The notes under the pieces were generated by a model. The model saw only the letters and a program-made list of their open reading frames with translations, made no database searches and had not been told where the DNA came from. 64,000 bases of DNA from Notolepis coatsorum (taxonomy: Eukaryota; Chordata; Actinopteri; Aulopiformes; Paralepididae), in contig OZ020585.1 in the NCBI GenBank assembly GCA_963971535.1, positions 161,096,276-161,160,275 on the forward strand, written 5' to 3'. Below, in pieces: positions 50,101 to 60,104 of this stretch. How positions within the stretch are numbered: the first letter of the stretch is position 1; every line of letters starts with the position of its first letter. Both the position numbers and the translations under genes were made by a program.

Positions 50101-51095
50101 GGCCTGTACTGCATGCCTACTATATCCTATATCATTCAACTATCGATTTGAACATGCACAAAACAATATTCACATTGCAACATACCAATTACCACGTCGA
50201 CCACCACCACCACGTCGTATCATGCCCAGCATGCAACTATTATCACTTACATGATAGCTACACACTTCAAAGAGCCACTTCAAAGGGCGTGCACATGCAC
50301 ACACACACACACACACGCACACAAGACAACCTAACTGTAGCACATGGTAGCGTGGCCTGTACTGCATGCCTACTATATCCTATATCATTCAACTATTGAT
50401 TTGAACATGCACAAAACAATATTCACATTGCAACATACCAATTACCACGTCGACCACCACCACCACGTCGTATCATGCCCAGCATGCAACTATTATCACT
50501 TACATGATAGCTACACACTTCAAAGAGCCACTTCAAAGGGCGTGCACATGCACACACACACACACACACACGCACACAAGACAACCTAACTGTAGCACAT
50601 GGTCGCGTGGCCTGTACTCTACATCCCTACTATATCCTATATCATTCAACTATCGATTTGAACATGCACAAAACAATATTCACATTGCATTAGTAAACAT
50701 GACGTACCGTTGCCCCGTCGACCACCACCGTGTCCGACTCCCACGTCTGAATCGTGCGATGAATCAGACTCATACCTCCGACCCAAGCCGAGATCATCGT
50801 CAGATGATTCCGGAGCTAGAATATAATAAATGCATATCAGCGTTAGGTTTGGCAAACTAACGTTACATAGTCACAGAATAAGCGGTAGGTAAATCATCAA
50901 ATACACGTTTCACACACACACAATCACATGCATATCGCCGGCGTTGGTTTGTCGAACTAACGTTACATAGACAGTCACAGTATGTAAATCATCAAATACA
51001 CGTTTCACACACACACACAATCACATGCATATCGCCGTTGGTTTGTCGAACTAACGTTACATAGTCACAGTATGTAAATCATCAAATACACGTTT

Positions 51096-51127
<32 letters not shown>

Positions 51128-51467
51128 AGACCGTGTAATTACCTGGTGGTTCCCAATCGGCGCTCCCATCAGATTCGTGGGCGGTCGAATCGCTGTCCCC
51201 TGACTCGCATGAAGAAGCTATGACCACAGCGGCAGCCTTCCTCTTCCTCGAACTGCGTCGGGTAGAGCCGCTCCCGGTCCCGGGGAGAGACGCGTTACTG
51301 GGCCCAGCAACGGTCTCACGGCTCTCTCCGATCGGAGCTACCAAAGACGTTGGTGCTGTTGGTGCTGCTGCTGCTTGAACAACCGCGGGTCCAAACGCCA
51401 GCTTCGTCTGAACAAAGCGACCCGCCGCCGGATTGTCCCCTCGCTTTCCTACACTACGTCTCTTCAT
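47115..51467 (-). CDS. Six-exon piggyBac transposase (763 aa, intact)
   Basis: Exons on the minus strand: 51467-51143, 50815-50708, 49514-49467, 49377-49306, 49029-48967 and 48790-47115. Every junction is GT-AG, all five introns are phase 1, and the frame stays open. Exons 1-5 encode an N-terminal tail of about 205 residues that is basic, then Ser/Asp/Glu-rich (APESSDDD, EHSETESG, SDAETG). The last exon holds the catalytic domain with Asp in AIDEGVMAW, YMDNFY and NGVDQLDQ, then a Glu/Ala-rich linker, and ends with a cysteine-rich RING/PHD-like finger from CRKCRVCSRRG to CKVPLHRDKCF. piggyBac transposases cut and paste precisely at TTAA in the nucleus, and the C-terminal finger binds the ends. 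The N-terminus is unusually split; catalytic exons alone are common in relatives (PGBD-type). Confidence 0.92.
49083..49295 (+). repeat. Minisatellite of about 33 bp in transposase intron 4
   Basis: Six copies of a unit with CACCAGGCCCAGGC and AGCAGCCAGTCAC, the later ones with CTCTAGCAG replacing CCTGCAG. It ends 10 bp before exon 4. Confidence 0.9.
49740..49855. repeat. (AC)n/(GT)n microsatellites
   Basis: GT run at 49745-49760, then AC runs at about 49770-49800 and 49827-49847, in transposase intron 2. Confidence 0.9.
49892..50700. repeat. 253-bp tandem repeat carrying a piece of exon 2
   Basis: GATTTGAACATGCACAAAAC starts at 49892, 50145, 50398 and 50655 (253, 253 and 257 bp apart). Each full unit holds, on the minus strand, a version of the last 30-40 bases of exon 2 (Gly-Gly-Gly-Arg-Arg-Gly-Asn codons) followed by a GTATGT donor-like site. 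The fourth partial unit merges into the real exon 2 end (donor GTACGT at 50707). Confidence 0.88.
50816..51142. repeat. Transposase intron 1 with a short tandem repeat
   Basis: A block with CGAACTAACGTTACATAG, ATCATCAAATACACGTTTCA and (CA)n is repeated about three times (period about 80-110 bp), ending in (AT)n at 51109-51125. Confidence 0.8.
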
Positions 51468-52077
51468 ACTGATCTAAATGAAACTACTAACTGATCAAAC
51501 TACTATTACTACTACTGAAATATACTACCTAGACTACACACTAATCCCTCGAATAGTACTACTACTTAGCACGACTAAGTACTTTCTAAAGCACAGCTGA
51601 AACCTTACAATTAGTCTGATACTACCACTATACTGTATAACACTATAAATATAGACTATAGGCTGATCTCAATTCAAATCTCTCTCTCAATCTCTCTCTC
51701 TCTCTCTCTATCGCTCTATCTATCTCTCTCTCTCTCTCTCTCCTCCAAAACCTCGTAGATTCTGGGATCGCGCTAACGTTTTATACCTGTGGTTACATTG
51801 GCCAGGTATGCTGGCCAATCAAATGCCAGATTCATTGTGGGGTACAATATTCCCCCTATTGTGATAGTGTTAGAAAATAGGGGGACACTGCCACCTAGTG
51901 AAATTTGAGAGGAAATGCAGTTTCCGGTTAAAATTTTCTTCCAAAAGCTCGGCGGTGAAGTTCAGACGGGGAAAATCGAAAAAAGATGTAAACAGATCAA
52001 AGACGCTGTACAGCGTCCTCGGCACCTTGAGCATGGCCGGGAAAGACGCTGTAAAGCGTTTCCCGGCACCCAAAGTG
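51468..52077. promoter_or_regulatory. piggyBac 5' region (promoter side)
   Basis: Between the transposase ATG and the right end: a CT-rich microsatellite at 51679-51745 and the right terminal repeat. Promoter elements are not obvious. Confidence 0.4.
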
Positions 52078-52416
52078 TTAAACTGCTTTTTAGCATCACG
52101 TTATTGACGACTCTCTAGGCAGGTTGGTAGTTCTCAGTTCAGGCCTTCATTGCCACAGTTCTCAAACAGGTTGCAGTGTCAGACTCATTGCTCCCCTTTC
52201 CCATGCCCCAAGAGGGCACACGCTGGGTGCCACACCCTCTTGTACCTCTCCAGGTCAGCCCGTGCACTCTCGACTCTGTCAACCCGCGGCTGGCGCGTCC
52301 AATAGCGACGCCGCCAGCGCCGGAATGGCGGAGTGTTGAGGGACAGCTCAACTGACCAACCGACCCAAATCCCAGGGTCGGTACAATATGTAACGATTGT
52401 GTGATCGTCACCTTAA

Positions 52417-52846
52417 AGGGGAACTATCTTATAAATGGCCTTTTTGAGTGTTTATCATTGTTTCCTAGCTATGTGAACTTATATTAATATGATCTATGTC
52501 TCTAATTCTCATATTGGCGCATTCTTCCAATTCTCCTCTCACAATATTCACCCTCACTGAACTGAGTCATTTGAAAAGGTGATGATTTGTGATGTCAGAG
52601 AGACACCGCTGCATGATAATGTGGCAGTGTGGCATCAGTCTCATGATGAGCTGCACACAGTGGTTGGAGCCCAGGCTCAAAACGGCTTAAGATCTTGAGG
52701 TAGAAAAATGCTGTTTTTGATGACTTCATTAGAAATACAAAACAATGAATAAAAAAATATATATATATTACAGAGGTGTTCCATAGACTCACAGGAATTG
52801 TGTAAAAGTGCCCAAATAGTGAAAGAAATAGTAAAATAGTTCCCCT
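52417..52846. mobile_element. Harbinger-like MITE at TAA
   Basis: Ends AGGGGAACTAT and ATAGTTCCCCT, flanked by TAA (52414-52416 and 52847-52849). The same host sequence without the insert, CACCTTAAACTTCGATGCC, occurs at 53505-53523. 430 bp, non-coding. Confidence 0.85.
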
Positions 52847-52927
52847 TAAACTTCGATGCCCCGAGGGAGTTTCGAACCTGTGGTCTGCCGCACCACGGGC
52901 GACAGCACAGACCGATATACCAAGAAG

Positions 52928-53312
52928 TAGGGATGTCCGATATTATCGGCCTACCAATATTGGCATTAAAATGTGATATCGAAAATTAGCGGTATCGGTT
53001 TAAATATTTTATTTTTATTTTTATTTTTTTTATTTACATTTATTTAACCTTTATTTACCCAGGCAAGAAAGTAAGAACAAATTCTGATTTAATTTATTGT
53101 CAAAAGTATGCATAATGTTGTGTTAATTCCACGACAAGAGATATATTAATTACCTGAAATTATTCAGTTTTTGGGGGGGGGGGGGGGGGGGGGGGGGGGA
53201 CCCTGCATATATCAGTATCGGTTGATATCGGTTGATATCGGTATCGGAAATTAAGAGTTGGACAATATCGGTATATCGGTATCGGTAAAAAAGCCAATAT
53301 CGAACATCCCTA
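52928..53312. mobile_element. hAT MITE, TAGGGATGTCCGATA ends
   Basis: Ends TAGGGATGTCCGATA and ATATCGAACATCCCTA. Perfect duplications CCAAGAAG (52920-52927 and 53313-53320). The interior has GATATCGG words, a SINE-like TTTAACCTTTATTTACCCAG piece and a G run near 53175-53200. Confidence 0.9.
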
Positions 53313-53590
53313 CCAAGAAGTGAACTCACTGCTTTGTAACGTGTCTATGTGTCTTTTAAGGGTGAGAGTGAGTTTAACCCATAGCACCGCTACTCGCCAC
53401 AGTCACTTCACAACATCTGAAGTCTATCGTGACTGCGCCTCATGGTACCATCTGTTACACTCACCCCTCCTTAAACTCACTCCACTCCACCCAAGGCATC
53501 GGGTCACCTTAAACTTCGATGCCCCGGGGGAGTTTCGAACCCGCGGTCTGCCGCACCGCAAGCTACAGCACAGACCGCTATACCAAGAAG

Positions 53591-54585
53591 TAGGGGTGGG
53601 ACGATACATCGATCCAGATCGATATATCGATCTATTATTAATAATCAAATAGGATTGATGCAACGTAAAAAGATAGATTCATATTGCGATACTCTTATTT
53701 TGAAAATCCGGCAAGTCGTATCCGCCCGCGCCCAGTAGTCTGAAACTCTGTGTAGACATTACAGCAGAACAGCGCTACAGAGCGCCTATTTTGCGACCCG
53801 ATATAAGTCTGTGCAGTTTTTTCCCCGCAACGGGTCAAAAGCATCTAACATGCTTTGCATCGTCGCCATTCCTTTATGCCCACGTCGCATGGGCAGATCT
53901 AAATTAACGTTACGTTAGCTGCTTAAGCTAACTAAGCTAAGCAGCTAACCGTGAGAGAACAGGAGAGAGGAGAGGGGAAGGAGGAGGGGCGGGGACATTC
54001 TACCTTTCTGTGGGGGACTGGGGGAGGGGCATTCTGTGTGTGTGTGTGTGTGTGTGTTTGAAAATACCAGATGAAGTCAGGAGTATTATTATATTGATAT
54101 TATTTACTGAGGATGGACAGATAATGTTGATATTTAAACATGAATACATAATAAATGTATTCATGATCATCATGCAACATAAAACAATTGTAGGAACAGT
54201 TTGGGAGAGGGAGGGGTTTTAGCTTGCGTGTTGTGAGTTCCAAAACATTTTACTTAAAGTTTAAAGCTCAATATATAAAAACGTGGCACTTTACAGTGAA
54301 CAGGAGGTCTATTTGTATTAAAAACAATAGATTGTTTTTCATTTAAATGTCTGGAAGAGCTCAAAAATAAAAACGTCAATTGATATTTCCGTAGCCTTTT
54401 TTCAGTTGATCTAAATGTGACTGATGGGCACATAATATGGGCACATAATATCGTCTCATATCGATCGCAGGCACCTGAATCGAATCGTATCGTATCGTGG
54501 CAGACTTTGTGATATCGGCAAATATCGTATCGTTGTCCAAAGAATCGATATCGTATCGTGATGAAACTGGTGATTCCCACCTCTA
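53591..54585. mobile_element. hAT MITE, TAGGGGTGGGACGATA ends
   Basis: Ends TAGGGGTGGGACGATA and GGTGATTCCCACCTCTA. Perfect duplications CCAAGAAG (53583-53590 and 54586-54593). 995 bp, subterminal ATCGATAT/ATATCGAT words, no transposase. Confidence 0.9.
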
Positions 54586-54734
54586 CCAAGAAGTGAACTC
54601 ACTGCTTTGTAACGTGTCTTTTAAGGGTGAGAGTGAGTTTAACCCATAGCACCGCTACTCGCCCCAGTCACTTCACGACATCTGAAGTCCATCGTGACTG
54701 CGCTTCGCGGTACCATCCGTTACATATATATATT

Positions 54735-55195
54735 TATTACATGGCGTTTTCACATTTGCCGAAATGCTTGCTTGTGATTGGTCAATAGCGCTCGTCAGAG
54801 GTCCGTTATTACTCGATAACGGACCTCTGCCGAACAATAATGACCGCTGTGCGCAACTGTTCGCAATCAAGCCCACTGACACACTGCATCAGTGCAGCCA
54901 ATCAGACACACCTGCCGGCTGCACTGAAGCGGAGTGTGTGTGACGATGACAGCGGGAGCGACAGAACAGAACTGCGTCTGCATTTGATCTCGTCTTGTCG
55001 ATGTAAAATGAATTAGGTATATTGTTAGCCATGTAATACGCGGGATAATGTATAGCTATACTCGATCATTGTCACAAAATAATTGACCTTCACTGACGTT
55101 TAAAACACCTCGGCGAGGCGCCTCTGTATTTTAAACTCTGTGTCGGTCAATTATTTCGCGACAATTACCTCGTAGCTATACATTATCCCTTACAT
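54735..55195. repeat. Hairpin-rich MITE-like sequence
   Basis: Two hairpins: CAGAGGTCCGTTAT / ATAACGGACCTCTG around 54797-54829 (perfect 14-bp stem), and a longer imperfect one at 55040-55190 pairing GGGATAATGTATAGCTA with TAGCTATACATTATCCC and AATAATTGACC with GGTCAATTATT. Probably a foldback element. Confidence 0.7.
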
Positions 55196-55197
55196 AT

Positions 55198-55741
55198 TAG
55201 TGCTGTCAGGCGATTAAAAAAATTAATCTAATTAATTACAGGATTTGTAATTAATTAATCTAATTCATCGCATTTTAATCGCATAACCATTTTATGCCTG
55301 ATATTCTATATTCTATAATCATATTTCAAATTGCATGTGTCCGGATGGCAGAATTCAGTACTGTATCTACAAAACCTTCTGTTTAATCATCTTCCATCTA
55401 TTAATTTGCTTAGATTTTTCACGTCTGGTCAATTTGAGACTGTTATTCACAGTCACAGATAAAAAAAAATTTAATTGATATTCTCATTTGGTTCATTACA
55501 ATTTACTCAATTTACCTGAGATCCATAGATGTCCCTAGAATTAGATACCAAGAACATGCAAATGGACCATATAAAAAAAAAGTCTGTAAATGTGTATTCT
55601 ACATTCTTATGGAATGAATGAGATAAAAAAAAGCATATACATTTTTATTTTGTTTGTAATTAATTTTGAGTAAATTTTCATAACGCGATAATTTGCTGTG
55701 TAATTAATTAATCTAATTAACGTGGTAAACTGACAGCCCTA
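55198..55741. mobile_element. hAT-type MITE with TAGKGCTGTCA ends
   Basis: Ends TAGTGCTGTCAGGCGATTAA and TGACAGCCCTA. Subterminal TTAATCTAATTAATTA words occur at both sides. Flanks TTACATAT and ATATATAT match at only 5 of 8 positions. Confidence 0.7.
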
Positions 55742-55749
55742 ATATATAT

Positions 55750-56620
55750 ATATTATCCATATCATTCTGAATATACCTGCATATAATCTGCTATACCTAC
55801 TTATACACCTGCAATAATGCTGTATATACCGTACATATATATTTATTCTTACCATATATATCTATCTACATCTGTCTGTAGATAGTTGCACATAATTATT
55901 TTACATATATGTAGATGCTACTGTACATATCTGTATATGTACATATCCCTTACCTACTCTTACTAGTTATGCTTCCTACCATAGTGTCTTTATACCTGTA
56001 TCACTGTACATATTAATACTACTGTATGTACTCTGTACATACATCTGATTAGTACTATTACTCAGTAGTACTAATTTATATATGTTATAGGGGTGTAACG
56101 GTACACAAAAACCACGGTTCGGTACGTACCTCGGTTTTGAAGTCAAGGATCGGTACGGGTTTTCGGTATAGTGGGGGAAAGTTTGGCTTTCCATGTTCCA
56201 CTCAGGGGTGATGTAGTGTGCAGTAACTAATTGTACTTGTAGGGCTGTCAACGAATATTCTATATTGAAATTAATAATCGACTTGTAAATATATTTTTTA
56301 ATAATAATTATTATATTAGATTGTGGAAAAAACAGCCCCCGGTGGGCGGTCGTTACTGGTTAACATACTGTTGTATTCGTTCTGTACACTACACAGCCGT
56401 TTGGTATGGTACGGTACACACTGAAACGGTACGGTTCGGTAAGGATACGTGTACCTTTACACCCCTAATATGTTATACTCAGTTTAATCACCTGTACATT
56501 TGTTATTACCATTGCACTCTACTGTTACATTTGCACTCTAGTTGGATGCCAAACCTCATTGTACTGTACTTGTGCTGTATGATGACAATACATTTTAATC
56601 TAAACTAATCTAATCTAACG
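55750..56620 (+). mobile_element. LINE 3' end (second family), second copy
   Basis: Homologous to 6361-6912 and, further upstream, to 5700-5870 (CATAGTGTCTTTATACCTGT). Ends in a TCTAATCTAA tail. Interrupted by a hAT MITE at 56088-56467. Confidence 0.65.
56088..56467. mobile_element. hAT MITE, TAGGGGTGTAACGGTAC ends
   Basis: Ends TAGGGGTGTAACGGTAC and GTACCTTTACACCCCTA. Perfect 8-bp duplications ATATGTTA (56080-56087 and 56468-56475). CGGTACGG-type words inside. A further TAGGGCTGTCAACGAATATT piece near 56241 hints at another nested MITE end. Confidence 0.88.
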
Positions 56621-56984
56621 GGTCTGACCCTTTAACTCTGTTACATTGGTGGCAGCGGTGGGATCTCACTGCCCTGTGAAACTGTATCCAGGTTCACGTA
56701 GCAATGGGGGTGGGATATCAGTGCCTTGGCCCTTGACACTGGGAAAGGACGTGCGAGGATGTACTTCTCGGGGGGAGGATGACTATGAACTACTGAGGAG
56801 TTGGTTGCTGTCAACCAGCAACTGCTAACGGGTCTGACCCTTTAGCTCAGCTGGTTAGTGCGGCCGCCTGTGGATCCTATGGTCCGGTTACATTATCATT
56901 GAAGTCAGTGGACTGTACAACGCTACTTTAGATATTGCTAACCTGCGAGCAGTGGGTGGTGTGTGGCCCTATGCCTTGTCTCCA
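56621..56984 (+). mobile_element. Retroelement fragment with a tRNA-Leu-type primer-binding site
   Basis: TGGTGGCAGCGGTGGGAT (56647-56664) follows TTACAT and is complementary to the 3' end of vertebrate tRNA-Leu (UAG-type) including CCA. That is the expected position for reverse-transcription priming just inside a 5' LTR. A tRNA-like piece, TTTAGCTCAGCTGGTTAGTG, follows at 56841. No LTR or gag frame is visible, so this is a small remnant. Confidence 0.45.
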
Positions 56985-57671
56985 TTAGCTATGTTCAGCC
57001 TGGCTGGAGCTAGTCATGGTCTAAGCATGGTATGGTACGGTTGGGTTTGTGTCTCTAGGGTGGGTGGGGGACACTGTACAACTGTACAAGCAAAACTGTA
57101 CATTGGAATATTGACAAAACCATACATGGTCATTTACTGTACATTGGAGGGGGTTGGGTTAGGACATGGTCTAAGCATGGTATGGTACGGTTGGGTTTGT
57201 GACTCTATTAGCTATGTTCGGCCTGGCTGGGGCTAGCCATGGTCTAAGCATGGTATGGTACGGTTGGGTTTGTGTCTCTATTAGCTATGTTCAGTCTGGC
57301 TGGAGCTAGTCATGGTCTAAGCATGGTATGGTACGGTTGGGTTTGTGTCTCTATTAGCCATGTTCAGTCTGGCTGGGGCTAGTCATGGTCTAAGCATGGT
57401 ATGGTACGGTTGGGTTTGTGTCTCTATTAGCCATGTTCAGTCTGGCTGGGGCTAGTCATGGTCTAAGCATGGTATGGTACGGTTGGGTTTGTGTCTCTAT
57501 TAGCCATGTTCAGTCTGGCTGGGGCTAGTCATGGTCTAAGCATGGTATGGTATGGTTGGGTTTGTGTCTCTATTAGCCATGTTCAGTCTGGCTGGGGCTA
57601 GTCATGGTCTAAGCATGGTATGGTACGGTTGGGTTTGTGTCTCCATTAGCCATGTTCAGTCTGGCTGGGGC
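56985..57671 (+). repeat. 73-bp minisatellite, left block
   Basis: Units with GCCATGTTCAGTCTGGCTGG, TAGTCATGGTCTAAGCATGG and TATGGTACGGTTGGGTTTGT at exact 73-bp steps (57361, 57434, 57507). One early unit is interrupted by about 100 bp with LINE A 3' UTR words (TACAACTGTACAAGCAAAAC). It resumes at 59061-59215. Confidence 0.93.
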
Positions 57672-59060
57672 GGGGTCATACCTATGTTCCCCGGGTCCTA
57701 TGTTCCCCGGGTCCTATGTTCCCCGATTGATTGATTGATTGACATTTTTATAAATGTTTATTATTTTATTAATTATTAATGTCCGCCTTGTTTCGAACTG
57801 GTTAAGTTTAGGCCCTCTTTCGAAGTTGGTTAAGGTTAGAGTTTGGAATCAGGGCTGGTTGATTGATTGAAAACTTTATTAACAGATTGCAGAATGGGTA
57901 CAGTACAGTACAGCTCAATACATACAATTGTTAAGGGGATGCAGACCAGAGAAAGACTTTCGTCTTGTTTACATCAGGGTCCCCCATTTTAAATTCATCG
58001 TAACATATATGACATACATGACATACAGATAGACAGTACTGCTACATCTATACATTTATGACATACCAGATTTGCAAATACAGTACTGTTTGTGATACAA
58101 AAAGAGTCCAGAAAAAAGAGTATATACATTTGACGTAGAAACTGTACATTGGATTGGGTAGGTGGGGGGGTGGGGGGGACTGTACATTGGAGGTGGTTGG
58201 GTGGGTGGGGGGGGGTTGGGTAGGAGTGGGGGGGGGGAGGTTGGGTAGGAGGGGTGGGTGGGGGACACTGTACAACTGTACAAACAAAACTGTACATTGG
58301 AATATTGACAAGACCATACTTGGTAATTTACTGTACATTGGAGGGGGTTGTGTTCGGACATTTACAGGGGCCAGTTTCGAGTTGCAGTCTCCCGTAGGTG
58401 TTTTTTGAGAGTGTTTTTGAAAGTGGGTAGTGATTCACATTCCTTTACAGCTTTGGGTAGGGCGTTCCACATTGATGTGGCATAATTGCGAAACGTGTTT
58501 AGTCCCTTGTTTGAGCCGAATCTGGGTTTAACATGATTTGTGGAGCTCCCTCTGGTGTTGTGATCGTGGTATTCACTGACCTTTGGGAAGTATTTTGACA
58601 TGTACATGGGTACCTTGGTCGTGTAGTGTATCTTGTAGACCAGGCCCATTGCAAGTTGCTGTACTCTGTCGTCTACTCTAAGCCATCCTAGGTTGTCAAA
58701 GTGGGCAGGGGTGAGGTGGGTTCTAGGAGTCAGGTCAAGCAGTAGTCTGACCAGTTTGTTTTGAGATGTTTGTAATTTTGTTTTTAGCGCCTTTGAGGTG
58801 CTTTGGTACCATGAGGTGCAAGCATAGTCGTAGTACCCTTGAATGAGTGCTCCTGCCAGAGTCTTCAGGGTATTCTTGTTTACCAGTGAGGAGATCCGGT
58901 ACAAGAATCGAGTTCGTTGGTTGACTTTTTTTATTACATTGGATGCCATTTTGTCACAGGAAAGATTTGCCTCTAGGATGGAGGTGGTCTGACTATCTAT
59001 CGCTACCGGGGAACATAGGACCCGGGGAACATAGGACCCGGGGAACATAGACATGCTCCC
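57672..59060. mobile_element. MITE with iterated CCTATGTTCCCCGGGT ends, hosting a LINE
   Basis: The left end has GGGGTCATACCTATGTTCCC then CCGGGTCCTATGTTCC twice. The right end is the inverse, ending GGGGAACATAGACATGCTCCC. Perfect 8-bp duplications GCTGGGGC (57664-57671 and 59061-59068) lie in the 73-bp minisatellite. Inside, 57742-57859 is the element's own interior and 57860-58982 is a LINE. Confidence 0.75.
57860..58982 (-). pseudogene. LINE family A copy, 5' truncated
   Basis: On the minus strand it starts within the RT C-terminal part (ILEANLSCDKMASNVIKKVN) and is open to the end of ORF2 (HLRETATRNWPL at 58365). The 3' UTR follows with CCACCCACCC-rich sequence and a TCAATCAA tail. It lacks the catalytic motifs and is dead on arrival. 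Confidence 0.88.
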
Positions 59061-59215
59061 GCTGGGGCTAGCCATGGTCTAAGCATGGTATGGTATGGTT
59101 GGGTTTGTGTCTCCATTAGCTATGTTCAGCCTGGCTGGGGCTAGCCACGGTCTAGCATGGTATGGTATGGTTGGGTTTGTGTCTCCATTAGCAATGTTCA
59201 GCCTGACTGCAAGTT
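59061..59215 (+). repeat. 73-bp minisatellite, right block
   Basis: Two to three further units with the words GCTATGTTCAGCCTGGCTGG and CTCCATTAG, starting at the target duplication of the inserted MITE. Confidence 0.9.
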
Positions 59216-59520
59216 AGCCTAGCTTAGCACAAATGAATGAAAGTGGATACGGACCACTAGCCTAGTTTACAAACATCCATTAATATGTGCTAAACTGGGC
59301 TAGCTTGCAGCCAGATATCTTTCTACTGAACGCACAGAGAGGAAACTGGTATAAGTTCTTGTCTGACTCTGGAGAAGAAGGTAAGCGCATTTCCCATAAT
59401 GTCGGCGTGTTCCTGTCCAGGATTCCATAACTATCTACTGTATTATGTAGGTGGGGATGGTGGGAGTGGATCCTATGTTCAGAATAGTGAGATTAATCTA
59501 TTCTCTGGACTTAACTTATT

Positions 59521-60003
59521 TTTATTATTTTTTATTTTTTTATTGATATTTTCCCCCCTCCTTTTTCCTCTGTTTTTCTCCCATCCCAATGTTAGTCGTT
59601 ATGCCAATTCCCAATCCCCTTCCTGGTCGCTGCGCACCTACCCCCCACAGTCGGTCTGGGAGAGTGGAGGCTATCACGTGCTTCCTCCGACACACGTGTA
59701 GCCAATCAAACACTTCTTTTCACCTGGCAGCGCGGACTCTCACTGAGAGGGTGTAACGTGTGGAAGGATCACACTACCCCCCTTAGATCCTATCCTCGCT
59801 GGGCAGGCGCCCCGACCGAACTGTAGGAGTCGCTGTTTACAACGACCAGGACCCACCCATCAGCTTTCCCACCCCTAACACTGCCAATTGTGTTAGTATG
59901 AACGACCAGCCAAGCTGATAGCAATGTGGAGAGCTGGGCTCGAACCCAGCGTCTTCCGCATTGGTGGCGAGCGCCTTGCCCACTACACCACCTAGCCGCC
60001 CTA
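59521..60003 (-). mobile_element. tRNA-derived SINE with 14-bp target duplication
   Basis: Perfect duplications GGACTTAACTTATT (59507-59520 and 60004-60017). On the minus strand: a head with GGTGGTGTAGTGGGCAAGG and GGGTTCGAGCCC, the body with TTGGCAGTGTTAG and GTCGTTGTAAACAGCGACTC, and an A/T-rich tail. This is the uninterrupted reference for the split copy at 7255-13615. Confidence 0.9.
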
Positions 60004-60104
60004 GGACTTAACTTATTAACTTCTATTCAATGACAGCTAAGTGAAATTACTATTATTCTCTCTGAACCCCCGTCGTGGGGCGGCACACTTGAAATGAAAC
60101 GATT

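Larger units (their letters stand above)
43094..52077. mobile_element. Complete piggyBac element of about 9 kb
   Basis: TTAA (43090-43093) is followed by CACTTTGGGTGCCGG, and CCGGCACCCAAAGTG is followed by TTAA (52078-52081), giving a 15-bp terminal inverted repeat. It contains one six-exon transposase gene on the minus strand and two satellite arrays on the side near the gene's 3' end. The empty site is present in the window at 41274-41277. All expected parts are present and the reading frame is intact. Confidence 0.93.
42840..52385 (+). repeat. 559-bp direct repeat, copy interrupted by piggyBac
   Basis: Left part 42840-43093 and right part 52078-52385. Removing the piggyBac element and one TTAA restores the same length as the copy at 41023-41581. 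Differences are few, for example CGACGCCGCC in place of CGCCGCCGCC. Confidence 0.85.
52850..54730 (-). repeat. Duplicated tRNA-like host unit with two MITE insertions
   Basis: Two direct copies of a unit (one from about 52405 to 53460, one from 53501 to 54725). On the minus strand each has a tRNA-like head: TGGTATAGCGGTC (A-box-like) and GGTTCGAAACTCCC (B box). Each copy is split by a different hAT MITE at the same CCAAGAAG site, and the first is also split by the TAA MITE. It may be a SINE or an old tRNA-gene-derived repeat. Confidence 0.75.

Noticed and set aside
49578..50860. His/Thr-rich frames on the plus strand
   Set aside because: Generated by (CA)n microsatellites and the 253-bp tandem repeat in a transposase intron.
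41023..52385. LTR retrotransposon with two 559-bp LTRs
   Set aside because: AATAAA and TG...CA-like ends fit, but there is no primer-binding site after the first repeat, no polypurine tract, no matching target duplication and no gag or pol. Kept as direct repeats.
56835..56890. tRNA gene
   Set aside because: It has a D-arm-like part (TTTAGCTCAGCTGGTTAGTG), but no proper T arm or acceptor stem. More likely a SINE or retroelement fragment.
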